Notes: generated by a model from the letters alone, not told the origin. 64,000 bases of DNA from Ptychodera flava (GCF_041260155.1 NC_091929.1:47879389-47943388); one strand, 5' to 3'; positions 36,401-48,252 are shown, counted from the stretch's first letter. Made by a program: numbers and translations.

Positions 36401-38452
36401 CTTGAAGAACACCAATGTCCACATCAAAGAAATCAGAGGTTTTTGAGAAGGGTTGAAAATACTGATTTTGATTAAAAGTTCAAAAATTACTCAATCAAAA
36501 AAAGGGAAAACATTTTCTTGAGATATTTGCTCATGTGACCATCCCACTAAATTTTATAAATGTTACATGAGGGTTTTCAACATGTACAGCATACACAAAA
36601 CCATGGCGTTTCCTTGTTAGACATTCAGTCCAAGGGACTTTAAACAACACAATGTGAACAGCAAGAAATGTTGATACCTGTGCTTCTGACATGGTTTCTA
36701 CTTTGGTATTTCAGCCAGTATTGTTTTACGGCATGCGATGAAATCACTACCACATCATACACAGTGGGCAAGCCGGTAAGATTTCTTAGTTAGGTAAGTT
36801 CTCATGTAAAGTGATTGATTTCACTTATTCAACTCAATTTCATTGCATACTATATAGTGCATGTTATGCACCGATAGAATAAAGTTAGAAAAAGTACGAG
36901 AAAGGGCAGAATAAAAAGTATTGTACCTGTTGTGGTTGCCGATACACATTAAAGTTGGTAAGAAGCAATAGACAGTCATTCAAAAGGTTGTGACTAAATT
37001 TTTGTAAAACAGTTCCCTATGCAAGAAGAACAAATCATCTAACCTAAATTTGTTAGAATAAAATTCAATGTACCCTTATCTCATGAGATGATTTATTGCA
37101 CAAATGACCTCAAATTAACATGAAAGAAACTGAAATTGTAAATCTTGACAAAATGAATAAACGTGACTTAGATTATCACCTGTAGTACCTGTATATCAAG
37201 TATAAAGTAATATAACTGTCACAGTATTTGGCAAACGGGAGATAAAAAGTACAAGAAATGGCAATTTAAAATAACAGAGAAAATCACTGACCAGTTTATG
37301 TACCAAGTGCCAATCCAAAGCCATTGCACTGCCTTGGACTGCTGAAATTAGGGAGGGAGCCCTGGGGGATAGGGGACAGGGGAGGGCCACTGTTAACAGT
37401 CAATATTCAAAATAAATAAACGCTGTCTGAACTTCCTGTAAAAAAGTTGACCCACACTTCACAAATTACAAAATTTTACAAAAGTATCCCAACTCTGCAG
37501 AAATTTTACTTTGGTGACTTCATTGCATAACAACACACTTCAGAAAGTGCAATACAGCAAGAACAAAAGCAAACACACCATGAAAAAATCCCTTTTTCAA
37601 TGTCTTCACCTGATTGGTGCTGGGGGACAGATATGTGTTTCTGCTATATTTCATGATGGAGAGACAGCTTGTCATCTGAACTCTATTTGCATATAGTGAT
37701 CAGAAATACGAAGTTTTGTGACCAATTTTCTGCAGTTTACGTTCTTGATATTTAAAAAGTAATTTACAAAAACAAACCTTATTTAAATTGCTTGTATTAA
37801 ATTTTCTGGTATCACTTCGATAATGTAAGATTGACACAGAAGTGATAGTCATCAAGAGATATCTTTAAATTTCTTGAAAAATAATATCCTATAATAGACC
37901 ATGAGTGTATTGTCACTTTGAGTTGAAATTTCCCATCTAAATCTCTGAAGCAAATTCAGACTGAAAGTGTTCGTTCGACTTTTCTTTTTTTAAATGAATT
38001 GCATATTGTATCAAATGGGAATCAATCGGTCAATAAAATTATTAAACAGTACAGAAATGGCTATCCAGAATGTGATTGTAAACCGAAACAACAGCACCAT
38101 AACACTGCTGCAGTTTAGACTACAGCTCTGTTGCCCTGGCACTCTTTTGACTTTGTGCGTTGTGGAATAGGGTTCAATTAGTCAAAAAAGGGTGTTTCAT
38201 TGGGTTCAGCATATTACCTCCACGATAACGGAATAGCTTACACGTATTACTGTAATTACTGTGTTATATTGCGGGCTCCAACACACAAGTGATCGCCCAT
38301 ATGTACAACGCTACTGTAGTACTACAGCACTACGTAGACACACGACAGAGACGATCCATGAGGCACCATGAGTTCGACGTCGTTCAAATACATCAAAAGG
38401 ATACTATAGGCTGTACCATAACCTTCTGTACTTTCTGTCCTTTGTAAGCCAT
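33400..38452 (-). CDS. SNRPE: SNRPE, small nuclear ribonucleoprotein E (complete, five coding exons)
   Basis: SmE is one of seven Sm proteins that form the ring on U1, U2, U4 and U5 snRNAs in the spliceosome; the gene is essential in animals. All coding exons were located: 38405-38452, 35931-35957, 35495-35557, 34063-34141 and 33400-33455 (minus). Joined lengths are 48, 27, 63, 79 and 56 nt, giving 90 residues against 92 in human. Sm1 motif sequence is [18 protein letters not shown] (exon 3) with [15 protein letters not shown] (exon 4); Sm2 is [14 protein letters not shown] (exons 4-5). Every intron is GT-AG: ATA|GTATCC, AGT|GTAAGT, ATT|GTAAGT and TTAG|GTAAG. The first three introns are phase 0 and the last phase 1. 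No stop or frameshift interrupts the frame, so this is the functional gene, not a retrocopy. Confidence 0.97.
33780..34015. repeat. Diverged tandem duplication in SNRPE intron 4
   Basis: Two segments of about 120 bp (AAGCTTATTGCAATCTTGTTGACA... and AAGCTTACAATAACTGCAAGCTTGCTGACA...) resemble each other. Alignment is needed to confirm this. Confidence 0.4.
34063..34141 (-). CDS. SNRPE: SNRPE coding exon 4
   Basis: Begins [15 protein letters not shown] and ends KTL plus the first base of the glycine codon. The acceptor is TTTTTTATTCAG and the donor GTAAGAAT. Confidence 0.96.
34340..34520. repeat. Tandem duplication of about 105 bp in SNRPE intron 3
   Basis: TAAAGGGGCAGGTAGTTTATCAG near 34340 recurs as TAAAGGGGCAGGTTGTTTTATCAG near 34447, with similar following sequence. 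Confidence 0.6.
35495..35557 (-). CDS. SNRPE: SNRPE coding exon 3
   Basis: Twenty-one codons carry the core of the Sm1 motif ([11 protein letters not shown]...EGHII) between AATTTTCCAG and GTAAGT. Confidence 0.97.
35931..35957 (-). CDS. SNRPE: SNRPE coding exon 2 (27-nt microexon)
   Basis: Nine codons, NLIFRYLQS, lie between TTTCCTTCAG and GTAAGT. It is far too short for gene finders that rely on length, but the residues are diagnostic. Confidence 0.95.
38405..38452 (-). CDS. SNRPE: SNRPE coding exon 1
   Basis: Encodes [16 protein letters not shown] and ends before a GTATCC donor. The start ATG is preceded by TTAGAAG. The human protein has two extra residues in this stretch. Confidence 0.95.
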
Positions 38453-38497
38453 CTTCTAAACACGGAATCTGCTTTCAGAAGATGTTTTCCTTTGATC

Positions 38498-38508
38498 AAG
38501 ATGGCGGC
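38498..38508 (+). promoter_or_regulatory. YY1-type promoter element near the SNRPE start
   Basis: AAGATGGCGGC, the classic YY1 core seen at housekeeping gene starts, lies about 46 bases upstream of the SNRPE start codon, on the opposite strand to the gene. CpG content rises here (38460-38580). Confidence 0.5.
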
Positions 38509-38639
38509 GTTCAACGCTGCGTTTTCGTTCAGCGCGGCATGGCTTTACCGGTTCCATGATGCAATGCGCGCTAGGGTCGAATAAGCTTTAATACCTTCTC
38601 CACAGGGCCATAAGGCATTGCCGGTCATAGCCAGAGTGT

Positions 38640-39040
38640 TAAAAATTAATAAATTTACGATAATGAATAATTTTGATAAATTACATATTTCTGTCATTAT
38701 TATTTACTAACACAAGTACCCTACTCCACTCGAATCTTGAATGATGATCAGTTTCCATGCTAGCTGTTGGTCCATAGCTGTGGTGTGTTCGGGAGGGTTT
38801 CTGCCTTTTGGGGCTAGTTTTGACTTCTACGTTTTTATTATGGTGGCGGGGTTAAAAATCGTAAAAGTCAAAACCAGTCCTATGGACTCACAGCTATTTC
38901 CATGCCAAATTCGCGCTGTTGTATTACAGAACCTGTTATTAATAAAATCATGATTCTGAATATTCTTGATAAAATTTAATATTTCTGTCATTATTTCTGT
39001 CATTATTGTATACTTACAAATGTACCCTCCAACACTAAAA
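38640..39040. repeat. Two diverged copies of an AT-rich segment
   Basis: ATTTCTGTCATTATT with similar flanks (TTGATAAA..., ACAAGTACCCT / ACAAATGTACCCT) occurs near 38680-38725 and again near 38960-39030. Confidence 0.5.
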
Positions 39041-39174
39041 TCCCAAAGGATGGCCAGTCTTTATGCCAAATTCACACAGTTGCAGCACAGACACTCAGAA
39101 TATGGCCAATATAGTTATACTGCACGAGCATCATGATTCAAAGTTGCTCATTAAACTTTTAATTTCACCATTTT

Positions 39175-39470
39175 TATTTTGAATGTGAACCATAATTCCT
39201 CGTTCTTCTCCCCAAAGAATGTTGATATACACAGTATTCAGCTTGTCAACTTAGCCCGTATGTGTGTAAACTGCATTTTTATTGTTGAAAAGTGACTTCT
39301 GGTCCGGACTAGAATTCAAATGTAAACAATAAAAATGCATATAACACATTTGAACGATAAGTTGACAAGCTACATAGTGGGTGTTTCAACGTTCTTGGGG
39401 AATATAAAAAGAGGTTGCAATTGATGAAAAAATAATCGAAAGTTAGCATTACTGGGGATTTAAACTTGGT
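39175..39470. mobile_element. Palindromic MITE family, copy 3
   Basis: The core palindrome runs 39210-39400: CCCCAAAGAATGTTGATATA... at the left pairs with the right arm ending TTGGGG. The pair CAGCTTGTCAACTTA / TAAGTTGACAAGCT is nearly exact, as is TGCATTTTTATTGTT against AACAATAAAAATGCA. The centre is TCCGGA. Confidence 0.75.
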
Positions 39471-39879
39471 GCTTGGTCACAGTTCTGCCTCGGCAGACTC
39501 ACCGAACAGTAAATAATATGAAGGGGTGCAACTCTGACCGTTCAAGCAGTGCACAGGCCTTCAAATAACTCACAATTTCTTCCTGCTGCTTGTTGATTTC
39601 AAAAAAATCTACGGCACTGGGGCAAGTTGCAAGTCAGTAGGTCAGGCATCGAACTGGCCTGGGTTTAGACCCTGTGCCGTGCGACATGTAAAGCCTGGGC
39701 CATCGAGAAATGATGAACCGTTGAGAATTCAAGCCATATTTTCAGAGGATTCCTATTCAACAGGGAACGTAACTTCAATTCAGCGGTTATTGGCCGTTTT
39801 GTCAATGATGTCAGCACACCTAATAAATGCTAATGATCAACCACCCTTCACTCGACGTCATGCAAGTCAAATTAAAATT

Positions 39880-40110
39880 CTAGGTGCTAGTAAAATTAAT
39901 TCTGGACTACAGAAAATTAATTCCAACATTAAAAATTAATTTTTAAAGATTAAATTAGTTACAAGAAAGTGGAAACTTAATTTAAGATGGCAGTAAAAAT
40001 TAATTCTATGCAACATAATATTAATTCTAGCGTGTAAGATTAATTCAAGATATTAAATTAATTCAAGGAATATACAATATTAAATGCCAGTACAAGTAAA
40101 ACTAATGCGA
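39880..40110. repeat. Degenerate ATTAATTC-rich periodic region
   Basis: The octamer ATTAATTC and near variants recur about every 15-30 bases. Spacing is irregular, so this is not a simple tandem repeat. Confidence 0.5.
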
Positions 40111-40194
40111 GACTACATAAAATTAATCTTTACAGATTACAAGTAATGTAACATAATTTTGACCAGAACGGACCTCCATAAAAAATGCGCATAC

Positions 40195-40225
40195 CACAGT
40201 CCCTCTAGTGGATAGAGGGACTGTG
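40195..40225. repeat. 12-bp hairpin
   Basis: Arms CACAGTCCCTCT and AGAGGGACTGTG pair perfectly around a 7-base loop. Confidence 0.8.
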
Positions 40226-40850
40226 CGCATACGAATGGGCAAATGCGCGATGCAGTTTGCTTAAATTAGAAGGGGTCATTTTAAATGAAAGTATTCATCA
40301 CTTAGTAGGGAATCTCAAAAAAGTGGTGACCCATAAAGTTATTTGACACGGACGAGTTCGAATTAGTAGGTGACCATGTTAGTGACAGTTAATCTAGGCT
40401 GCTACATGACCTAACTAGCCTGACAGTTAAAGGGATACAGTCGTAGGAACTGCGCTCAAAGGTCGTATGGGACCCATACGACCCATGGCAACAATATATC
40501 CAAGGTACAACGGTGATTGATGACAGTTAAAATATGTCTGTCATAATCTATCATCGGATAATTGAAATGTTGCAGCTATGATGATGAGGTGCATCTTGAT
40601 ATCGTGCACGAAATACATTGTTTGTAAACAAGAAACTCGCACAGGCGCAGTTCCGACGACTACATCCCTTTAAGGATGTGTTACATATAATAGGAATGTG
40701 TGGTGAGCGTCATTGTGCTGTGTGAGGGAGTCGTTCAGCTCACAGTCGCTCGAGAGCTATTCAGCTCTGGACTATTCGCCCCATAGACGAGTATACAGAA
40801 GCGAGAAATACCCCGTGCTCGTGTTCAGAGCAATGGTGCGAACAAATCAA
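40226..40850. other. Intergenic, nothing recognised
   Basis: No exon or repeat was recognised. Confidence 0.4.
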
Positions 40851-40854
40851 GACT

Positions 40855-42035
40855 GATGTCGCAGTTTGACAAACACGCAGGACGCAGGTCGCTGTTGTGA
40901 AGTCGCAGGTTACACCTAGGTCATGCCGAAGTCGCAGGTCGCATGTTTCAAACTCGCAGGACGCAGGTCACAGTTTTGAAGTCGCATGTCGCATGTCGTG
41001 ACCGGATTTCCATAGTCAAAGCCATCGGAGTACATTACAGCAGCTATCGTTTCCCTACCAATCTATCCTGCACGGTGTCAAAAGGCTTTTTTCTTTCATC
41101 CCTGGTATACCAGTGTTCTCAGACCTGTTAAACCTTTGTATACAGGCATTCTGTGGGCCTTGAATGTAATTCTGTGAAGTGTTGTTTGATCTGTATGCTC
41201 GTATGATAAAATAAAGTTATCCTTTATTTGACTTAAAATTTAAATGGTTTTGTTGCTTCTGTCCGTGTGTCTGTCTGTCTGTCTGTGGGAACGATATGTC
41301 AAAAGCTGTTGACTGTATGTATTATCACAGTCACAGTCACATCTCGCAGGCATGCCCACGGTCGATCTGCGACTTACAAACTGCGAGATAATAATGTCTA
41401 CGGCTGGGTGGGGTGCATGGTCACCGAATCGAAGTACAACAACCACAGAATACTTCTTTAGGCCTAAACTAGGTCATTTCGATCTGTGAAATAGCCACCA
41501 CTTTAGGAAACAACAACATGCTTGTTGAAGTAGGCCTATCAAAACAATTTTTATTCATGAAAATTGGTGATCAGTTGACCATTGTCCCTTTGAAACCGGA
41601 CTTTGAAAGCAACCGAACAACACGTAGGCCAACACAGCTGTGTCATCGAAGCTCATCTATTTCCTAAATGACACCACCTATCACTGATATTACTTGTGAC
41701 TGCTTTTCATACTTTCAATAAACACCAAATACCTAAAATCATGGATCAGGTCGTGATCTCGCAGGTCGCAGTTTCAAACTCGCAGGAAACAACATATATA
41801 ACAACATGCTTGTTGAAGTAGGCCAGAGCACCCGGAAGTCGTAGCCCTGCGTACAGGTCTGTTTGTTCCCGGCGTTATACGGCCTCCACCGTATGTGGTG
41901 GAGGCCGTATAACGCCGGAACACACAGACCTGTACGCAGGGCTACCGGAAGTCGCAGGTTGCAGTTTGACAAACACGCAGGACGCAGGTCGCAGTTTTGA
42001 AGTCGCAGGTCGTATGTCGTGACCGGATTTCCAAG
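40855..42035. repeat. Dispersed GTCGCAGG repeat cluster
   Basis: A block of degenerate GTCGCAGGTCGCA-type sequence ending GTCGTGACCGGATTTCCA occurs at 40860-41015 and 41946-42035, with a partial block at 41747-41790. A fold-back insertion splits the last cluster. Confidence 0.75.
41841..41945. mobile_element. Fold-back element with 8-10-bp flanking direct repeats
   Basis: Arms 41841-41890 and 41897-41945 pair with one substitution and one one-base gap around a 6-base loop (GTATGT). CGGAAGTC flanks both sides (41833-41840 and 41946-41953). The shared repeat can be read as 10 bp, CCGGAAGTCG, if the outermost base is assigned to the flank. Confidence 0.75.
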
Positions 42036-42249
42036 TTTTTCATTCTCTTGTGTGGTAAAGATTCGCGTCTCATCATAGCTTGGGGTGTCCTCTATGCTAT
42101 GATATATCTACGTCTTTCATATTTGATGTAAAAAATGTATTTCTGACAAAGTAATCGGAATGACATGTGCGACTGCCGAAATGCTGACATTTCGGCAAAT
42201 AACTACGTCCAGTCAAACTGCCAAAAAATGCCCTGCACAAGTACGTTCA

Positions 42250-42382
42250 ATGAACCAAAATGGTGACCGTCCTATATTCCTGCACCCCTATGTTCTGCTA
42301 TCCTTTGGAAGGCTTCTGCAGGAACTAGTTTTCTGGTTGTCAACTCCCATTTACAATGTAATAAATTATATAAAAAAAAAAA
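42250..42382 (+). mobile_element. Polyadenylated retroposed sequence
   Basis: AATAAA at 42360-42365 is followed within a few bases by a run of about 14 A. This indicates reverse transcription of a polyadenylated RNA or a LINE tail. The 5' border and source are unknown. Confidence 0.45.
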
Positions 42383-42553
42383 AAAACGTTTTACAAGTCA
42401 CGGTAGACGCCAGACCCCAATAGTTACCGCTGGTTCGTGTTCTCCAATGGCGCAATGGTTGAATGGACGAAAAATCGTACGAGTTTGCGCAGAAATAAAT
42501 GTTCGATTTATTCCTGATTATCTATATTTTATAGCTCTTTCGTAAAATAGTGG

Positions 42554-42601
42554 GTTTGACCATAGACCCTCGAGAAAAACCTCGAAGGTCTATGGTTTGA
42601 C
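42554..42601. mobile_element. 34-bp fold-back element with 7-bp target duplication
   Basis: CATAGACCCTCGAG and CTCGAAGGTCTATG (one mismatch) enclose a 6-base loop at 42561-42594. GTTTGAC lies directly on both sides. Confidence 0.7.
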
Positions 42602-42609
42602 GTTGACAA

Positions 42610-44135
42610 AGTGATTATGTTGTCATATTTGCCAAATAGATCACGCTGGATTGTGTTGTATTGTAATATTAGAATTCACATCATCACAGCCCTTCTCATC
42701 CAGATGAGAATTATGACAAAATGATAAAGCAATACTCTTATATATCTTTTATTTTACAGCCAGTTAGAATGCATCTGTAGGCTACTACTGAAAGATTTTT
42801 CTATGATTTTTTATAACAGAATATCTATTTTTGAGCAATTAAAATGTATGTCTGAAACATGAATTTAACTGCCCTTAACGTTAACACACAAAAAATAGAA
42901 ATCGCAGACACACTTTTTGAGAAGGTGCAAATTTCGGTTGGAAATATCACAATTCAAGTTGTCAAAGTACTGAAAACTGATTTCTGAAAATCATGTGATC
43001 CTTCTGTATAAAATGACAACGAAATGACCCCAGCTGGGTTGCCAATTATGTAGGCTTTCACTTGTATATAGGAGTTTCAATATTCCAGTATTCGTAAGAG
43101 AATTCTTACTAGTTAAAAAGCCTATTTCTTGCCTTTGAACCTCTACGGTGCCAAGAGACATTTCCAGTGCTCGAAATTAAATTATTCAACTCAAAATCTA
43201 TATATCATGGTCCTAGGGAGTAAGTAAATTCTACAATCACCCATTTCGGATGTAATGTTCTAAATTACATTAAAGGTTTCTAAACACTATGTTGTGCACA
43301 CGATTTTGAAAAACGGCTCTAATTGAGTATTTTTCTGTACATTAATGTTTTTGAATAGGATTGAAAATTCTTACATTGGGTAGAAGTGTACACCATCTCT
43401 CTAAACATGGATTTCCAATAGGATTTTACAGATTTAAAAACTTTTGACATATTCTATATGTCAGACATAGGCTTGGAACAATGAAAATAAATCAGCCTAA
43501 GAAACTATAGTCAATATGGTTCCCATAAATGGGCAGACTTTCTTCACCTGTTTTCAACCTTTTCTCACTTCTTAAAAGTATAACATATTTTAATACAAAA
43601 AAGAATCGCTTTGATTTTGTGACGAGGGTCGAAATCTGCAACAGAACCACATCGGCAGCTGCCAATCTAATCCCTGGGAAGCATGCTCGGGGGATAAGAT
43701 CGGCAAGGGATAAAAGCGGCACTAAGCCAGCAGTATCGTTTTTATCCTCTACCTATCATATCCCCCTCTCAGGCTTCGTCCCATAGGTGCCTGGAAGTGC
43801 GAGTGCGGTATACCCTTCTCTCTGTGTATACCACACTGGCAATTCCTAGGCTCCTGTGCTTCGCCCTTACTGCCTGGGAGCAATTTGCAGAGAAGATTTT
43901 ACAGCTAGTGAGGTGTTCCCCTCCCCAAAGTGCATGCAGGAGCACCCCGGAGAGATACAAGGTCAAAAGTCTACGAAGGATACGAAGCATCTAAAGCCTG
44001 GGCGTGGACCATTTTATATTGGGGGGGGGGGGGATTTGGAATATTTACTTTGGGGCATTATTTTTTTTTCTCCCTGCTTCACCTAATAGTATATTTTTTT
44101 CAAGTGTGTGAATTCTGCCTTTTTTTCACTTCCCC
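42610..44135. other. Intergenic; poly(G) run at 44022
   Basis: A run of about 13 G lies at 44022-44034. No exon was recognised. Confidence 0.4.
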
Positions 44136-44204
44136 TCTTAGAGGAATCTCTTTTTTCTCGCGTGCATGCGTGCGCTGAAATGCCAATATTTGCTGTTCCA
44201 TGGC

Positions 44205-44332
44205 AATCCTATATGGTAGTCGTGCTTTTGCACTCACTCCCCCTCACCTGGAACAAAGGCCCGCTAGAAGTGCGCCATTCGCCCAGAACATCAAAACTTT
44301 TCAGTTCAGACGAGCATACTGAACAACTGTGA
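44205..44332 (+). pseudogene. Possible LINE reverse transcriptase C-terminal relic
   Basis: The reading LPLTWNKGPLEVRHSPRTSKLF resembles the W-N-x-L-P-x-x-[VI]-R segment near the end of many LINE polyproteins. The match is short and has no flanking support, so it is tentative. Confidence 0.3.
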
Positions 44333-44394
44333 CTCTGTAAACCATAATCGAACACGACTGCGTTTTGTAGTCTGACGCCGAAATCCAACAATTG

Positions 44395-44418
44395 ATTGAT
44401 TGATTGATTGGTTGATTC
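44395..44418. repeat. (TTGA)n microsatellite
   Basis: About six TTGA units, the fifth altered to TTGG. Confidence 0.85.
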
Positions 44419-44424
44419 TTTTCG

Positions 44425-47400
44425 TGAAGATGCTGTTCTTCAAATTCTGTGACGCGTACTACTATTAATGAACTTTTCATAAAACACGTGAGCACATTCA
44501 GTTCACATCTGATCGAAGCAATGCGATCTGAGACATAGTATAGCTTCAAAATGAACTAGCCTTTTAAATGTTCGTTATTACATGCACAATACCTTCTTTC
44601 TCAGTTTTCAAGGTATAAGAGTGCATAGAATTGCTTCAAAATGTTTTGCTATTTACAAGTCGTGCTTGCAAGTTATTTGGGGACTGGGAGGTCCAAAGAG
44701 GGAAGTTTCCAGTTGACAAGTGACATGACAAAATATTGATGAATCACGTGTGATTGCTTTAATTGAAATTCACTGAAACTAGCATTGAATCGACATTTTG
44801 GCACGAAATTTGTATTTCTACTTTGATTCATATCAAGAAAAATTATTTGAATACCGTCATACCGCCAAAATTACAGGAATTACTATAATGACATGGGATA
44901 TTCATAATTAAAAATATTACAATTCAGCATGAAGATAAGATTCAAAGCCCATAGGGCTTACATGTCACTTTAAAGACATTATTAGAAATTATCAGAAACA
45001 TTGGATCAAGAGGGCATTGAAAGAAGAAATCAACGCGTAATTAAATATTCAAATATAACGCTCTTTTCTCCTTGTAAATGCATGTTCAATAAACTTTGAT
45101 ATTCCCCTAACGTTTCTAGACATCAAAAATTTACATTGTCATAAAGATTACAATGAAAAAAAAGTGCTCTCATTTTCTAAAGCATTTTGATTACAGAAAA
45201 TACACTCTTTCGTCAACAGCTTCTCCCTATATATGTTCACTTTCTATTCTTAAAGGCAAAACACCAGCTCTTAATTAAGCCAATAAAAATCGCCGTCTAC
45301 GGTTGAATGACCTTACCCTTATCATTGAATTATAGACAATAGACTCCTTAAGTTGCTGTGAATAGTGACAATCGGCCAATCAGATACAACCTTCCGAGCC
45401 AATGTCGGCAAAAAATATTACATTTAATAATATCAAAAGACCAATAGGACTGCTGAAGAGCATAGTCCCAGAAAAACATTTTCTTTGTTAATCTGTTTCC
45501 ATCAAGGTTAAAAAAGATGCTTCCAATATCTGAGTATCCAAATGTATCTTCGCACCTGACATGAATTGCAACCTGAGTCATCAGATACAGCATCAATAGG
45601 TGTAAATCTATGAACCCCTAAAAAGAACCACAAAGCATGGTTTTGAACCGAGTCACACTTTGTATGTTACCATAAGTCCATAACCGCAAATAGCTGAATA
45701 GTCTAAAATGCATGATATTAATATCAAAATGATGGAATTTCGTAAGTATTTCACCGCTGTTTGGCTTTCATTTCGTTTTCTAATACTTGTAAAATCACTG
45801 TAATTCCTTTCACATACCCCAGTAAGGACAAGATATTTTATTTCAAGAAAATGCAAATATCACCATGGATGCATTCAGATTTAGTGAATGATCTGATTTC
45901 ATCTTCTCAAATATATTTTCCGTCTCGAGTATGATTAGCCATGTGTCAGTATTCATTAATTCGATTCGTTGTTAGTTAAAGTGAGTAGCAGGTTTCAGCC
46001 AATCAAAACATACAACGGTAACTGGCAGACTGCTGCTCTTGATATGACAGATGCATTACCAATCGACGTACATTGATTTGACACTCTGCCATGTAATTAA
46101 CATTATTATTAACCTCACAAAACAGCAATGCCATTCTCTAGTATATAGGAAAACCGCACAGTACTGAAGATTTCCCATAATTCATCATGATTTGTACACA
46201 TGGAAACTCCTGTGAAATCTACTGTGTCTCCCATATGTAGACAAATTCACAGACTAGTTTTTTAAATTCTGAAATCGTACTTTTGAGGACACCATTCTTC
46301 TCAATTCCCATTTTAAATGATTTAGAAAAGTATGCTTGATTGAGAGAGGAGAGAGCATTTTTGTAAAATATATAGAATACTGTAATGAAAAGTAGGGAGA
46401 CTAGTTGCACCTGTTTTATGAAACAAAAGGATATTGATTTTTTTCCAAACAGAAAGACAAAAGAAATTTGCATGTTAAGTTTCCTCGTAGAATGACCCCT
46501 TCAGTTTGTCATAACTTGCTCCCTAGAATTATGGCATTGTAGTACCTGAAGGATGTGACTTTTACGGTTATAAAATGGTTTTTTGAAATTTATACTGAAA
46601 TATCTAATCGTACTTTCAATAGATATAATTAATCAAGTATCTAGAGGTTTTATATTATTGCTTTCAGGCAGTACTGAAAAAGTTATAAACATTTTAATGT
46701 CGTGTGTACAAATCAAACTGAACTGTGGGTAATTTATTGTACTGTGAATCGTAGCCGCCGGGAAAAAGCAGAAATGTACGCCTCGTTGAATCTAGTGGCA
46801 AGAAGCATTTCCTTCAAGCAAGCGAGCCACATAGAAAGTATAATAATCACCATTTTAAGTTATGAGAGAATCAGAGACATTGTCACTGTCATATCATCTA
46901 TTGTACAGTGGATCTTGGTATCAATCACGATTGTTTTCACAATCTGTCACAGTGGCAAAATGTAACATTAAACGATAGAGGGCGTACTGGTTAAAGCAGT
47001 GTGTGTGCGAGACCCCATGGAGAACCGATTGGGATTTGACCTCTATGTATACCAAATTTACGTTCTGCTGACGGAATGAAGCAATTTACACATTGTAAGC
47101 TTGAAGCCACTCCGAATACTTGTAGCAACTCTGCAATAGCTTTAAGATATCACATCACTTGGACATAATCTGCCACTCTAAGGGAGCGTTCTGTTATTAC
47201 GGCGGGGAATGTGACCTTAAATTTAAAAACTGCAAATGGGTGCCTTGTACTTTTCAAACGGTACAGAAGGGATCACTTGATTTTCATGAGTATCCATGAT
47301 TCCGTCAAAAGCATTTTCTGTGTTCAAAAATATTCTGGAAAATGAAAATGACTCCCTGCATGATTTCAAGTACATGCATATGTATTATCTTTCACATGAA

Positions 47401-48130
47401 CAATATCTTGCTTTGCCATCTCATCTATACAAGCTTTATTTTTTGTCACTGGGCTCGCTGAGGGCAGTGAACAATTCCTATTAGCCTTTGGCTGGATTAA
47501 GTGAACGCTATATGTTACACTGAAACCTGGCATGCATTGAAAGGTTCCCTTTGTGCTGTTGCATGGCACTACTGTTAATATCTGATCAGTGTTCAGAAAA
47601 GAGATGTACAAAACTTATCTGGATAAATAAACACAAAAGCTGAAATATAAATGAAAAGTTTCAATGACTTTGTTTTAATGTCAATTAGCATAAAGAAGAA
47701 ATACATAAATATACCTACTTTGTATTATAACTCTTAAATAACTATAAAATATGTGTATACACTATGCAGTAAATTATCGGTAGCCTTTAGGTATAGTATT
47801 ATGGTATTGTGGCGAGAGTATTCCACAAGACAGCATGTCCTTGATCAAGCATTTTTACATTACCTCACTTTGCTTCTCTTTACCCTCACGACCTTGTATT
47901 CTGGCATTTTCATTGATATGAGGGAATTTTAAATGCAAAATTTTCCTCTGAAAAAATTGAACCTATGTGAAAATTATTATATATTCTATTACATTTCACA
48001 TTTAATGAGCAAGTCAGTGAACTAAGAATGCCATAAGTAGTCTTTGGTGAATGGCACGCATGTAAGGGATACTAAAATAGTTAATCACCATTTCCTTTTA
48101 CTCAAATAACCAAAGGGTACTCGTCCATGG
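44425..48130. other. Long AT-rich stretch without recognised genes
   Basis: Open frames are all under about 90 codons. The plus frame at 46702-46965 has hydrophobic C-terminal stretches but no recognised homology or exon borders. Confidence 0.4.
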
Positions 48131-48139
48131 AGAATTGTG

Positions 48140-48252
48140 CCGAAACCTAGACTGAAAGATTCCGTCGCGTGCGGGCGCTCCGGCGCAAGGGTCGTAGGTC
48201 GCAGTGCGCCGGAGCGCCCGCACGCGACGGAATCTTTCAGTCTAGCCGAAAC
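48140..48252. mobile_element. Fold-back element, perfect 41-bp arms, 7-9-bp target duplication
   Basis: Arms 48147-48187 and 48205-48245 are perfectly complementary and GC-rich. The 17-base loop contains GTCGTAGGTCGCAG, similar to the dispersed repeat at 40860. CCGAAAC flanks both sides (48140-48146, 48246-48252); counting the outermost pair as flank gives 9 bp, GCCGAAACC. Confidence 0.85.
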
